8,233 nucleotides of DNA from Candidatus Limnocylindrales bacterium (GTDB lineage: Bacteria; Chloroflexota; Limnocylindria; Limnocylindrales; CSP1-4), in assembly GCA_031292335.1 (NCBI GenBank), contig JARLHH010000120.1, forward strand, positions 1-8,233, given 5' to 3'. Below are positions 8,202 through 8,233 of the stretch, in pieces (position 1 is the first letter of the stretch; each line of letters opens with the position of its first letter). The notes beneath the pieces are model-generated. The model had not been told where the DNA came from. It did not search any database and was given only the letters and a program-made list of their open reading frames with translations. Both the position numbers and the translations under genes were made by a program.

Positions 8202-8225
8202 GGCCGGCCGCGTCACCGGCCGGCC
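8202..8225. other. perfect 9-bp hairpin ahead of the Cys/Met PLP gene
   Basis: GGCCGGCCG (8202-8210) and CGGCCGGCC (8217-8225) form a perfect 9-bp stem with a 6-base loop. Each arm contains the 8-bp palindrome GGCCGGCC. The near edge is 4 bases from GTG 8197 and 25 bases from ATG 8176 on the leftward strand. No T-run follows in either direction, so it is not a standard intrinsic terminator. It may be an operator, a translation-control stem or a non-canonical end of an unseen upstream gene. Confidence 0.45.
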
Positions 8226-8233
8226 TCGGAGCG

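Noticed and set aside
6405..8216. 603-codon leftward open frame spanning the PLP gene and part of the resB-like gene
   Set aside because: It is an alternate frame of both genes with an Arg/Pro/Gly/Ala-rich product and no family motif; not a fusion protein.

Overview
This is a GC-rich window, with third codon positions almost all G or C. It looks like chromosomal housekeeping DNA from a high-GC bacterium. Pairing a Bacillus-type glutamine synthetase I (GSI-alpha) with a type III enzyme, plus a ResB-type cytochrome c maturation protein, would suit a Chloroflexota or actinobacterial-type genome. That placement is inference, because no rRNA or other taxonomic marker is present. I found no tRNA, rRNA, CRISPR array, insertion sequence or phage gene.

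Layout. Bases 1-1645 read rightward. They hold the probable 3' end of an upstream gene (to 66), a probable 63-residue small gene (63-254), and a pyridoxal-phosphate enzyme of fold type II (251-1645). The three appear joined by 4-base stop/start overlaps (TTGA at 63-66, GTGA at 251-254). Everything from 1678 to the right edge reads leftward: a Cys/Met-metabolism PLP enzyme (8176 to 6947), a ResB-like cytochrome c biogenesis protein 3 bp after it (6943 to 5486), a type III glutamine synthetase glnN (5260 to 3116), and a type I glutamine synthetase glnA (3027 to 1678). The two groups converge at 1645/1678 on a short degenerate tandem repeat that can also fold as a hairpin.

How the genes fit together. 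The clearest unit is the glnN-glnA pair: two structurally different enzymes for ATP-dependent ammonia assimilation, 88 bp apart on one strand. A candidate promoter and a possible activator-type repeat lie in the 225-bp gap ahead of glnN. The sulfur amino-acid enzyme and ResB form a second tight pair, probably ending at a small hairpin at 5452-5466. No PII protein, ammonium transporter, adenylyltransferase or GlnR-type regulator gene is in view, and neither is the usual ResB partner ResC/CcsA.

I found no clearly undescribed system. The observations most worth a second look are the coupled small gene at 63-254, the adjacent GSIII/GSI-alpha pair, the 20-bp tandem repeat spanning the stop codon at the convergent junction, and the perfect 9-bp hairpin just ahead of the right-hand PLP gene.
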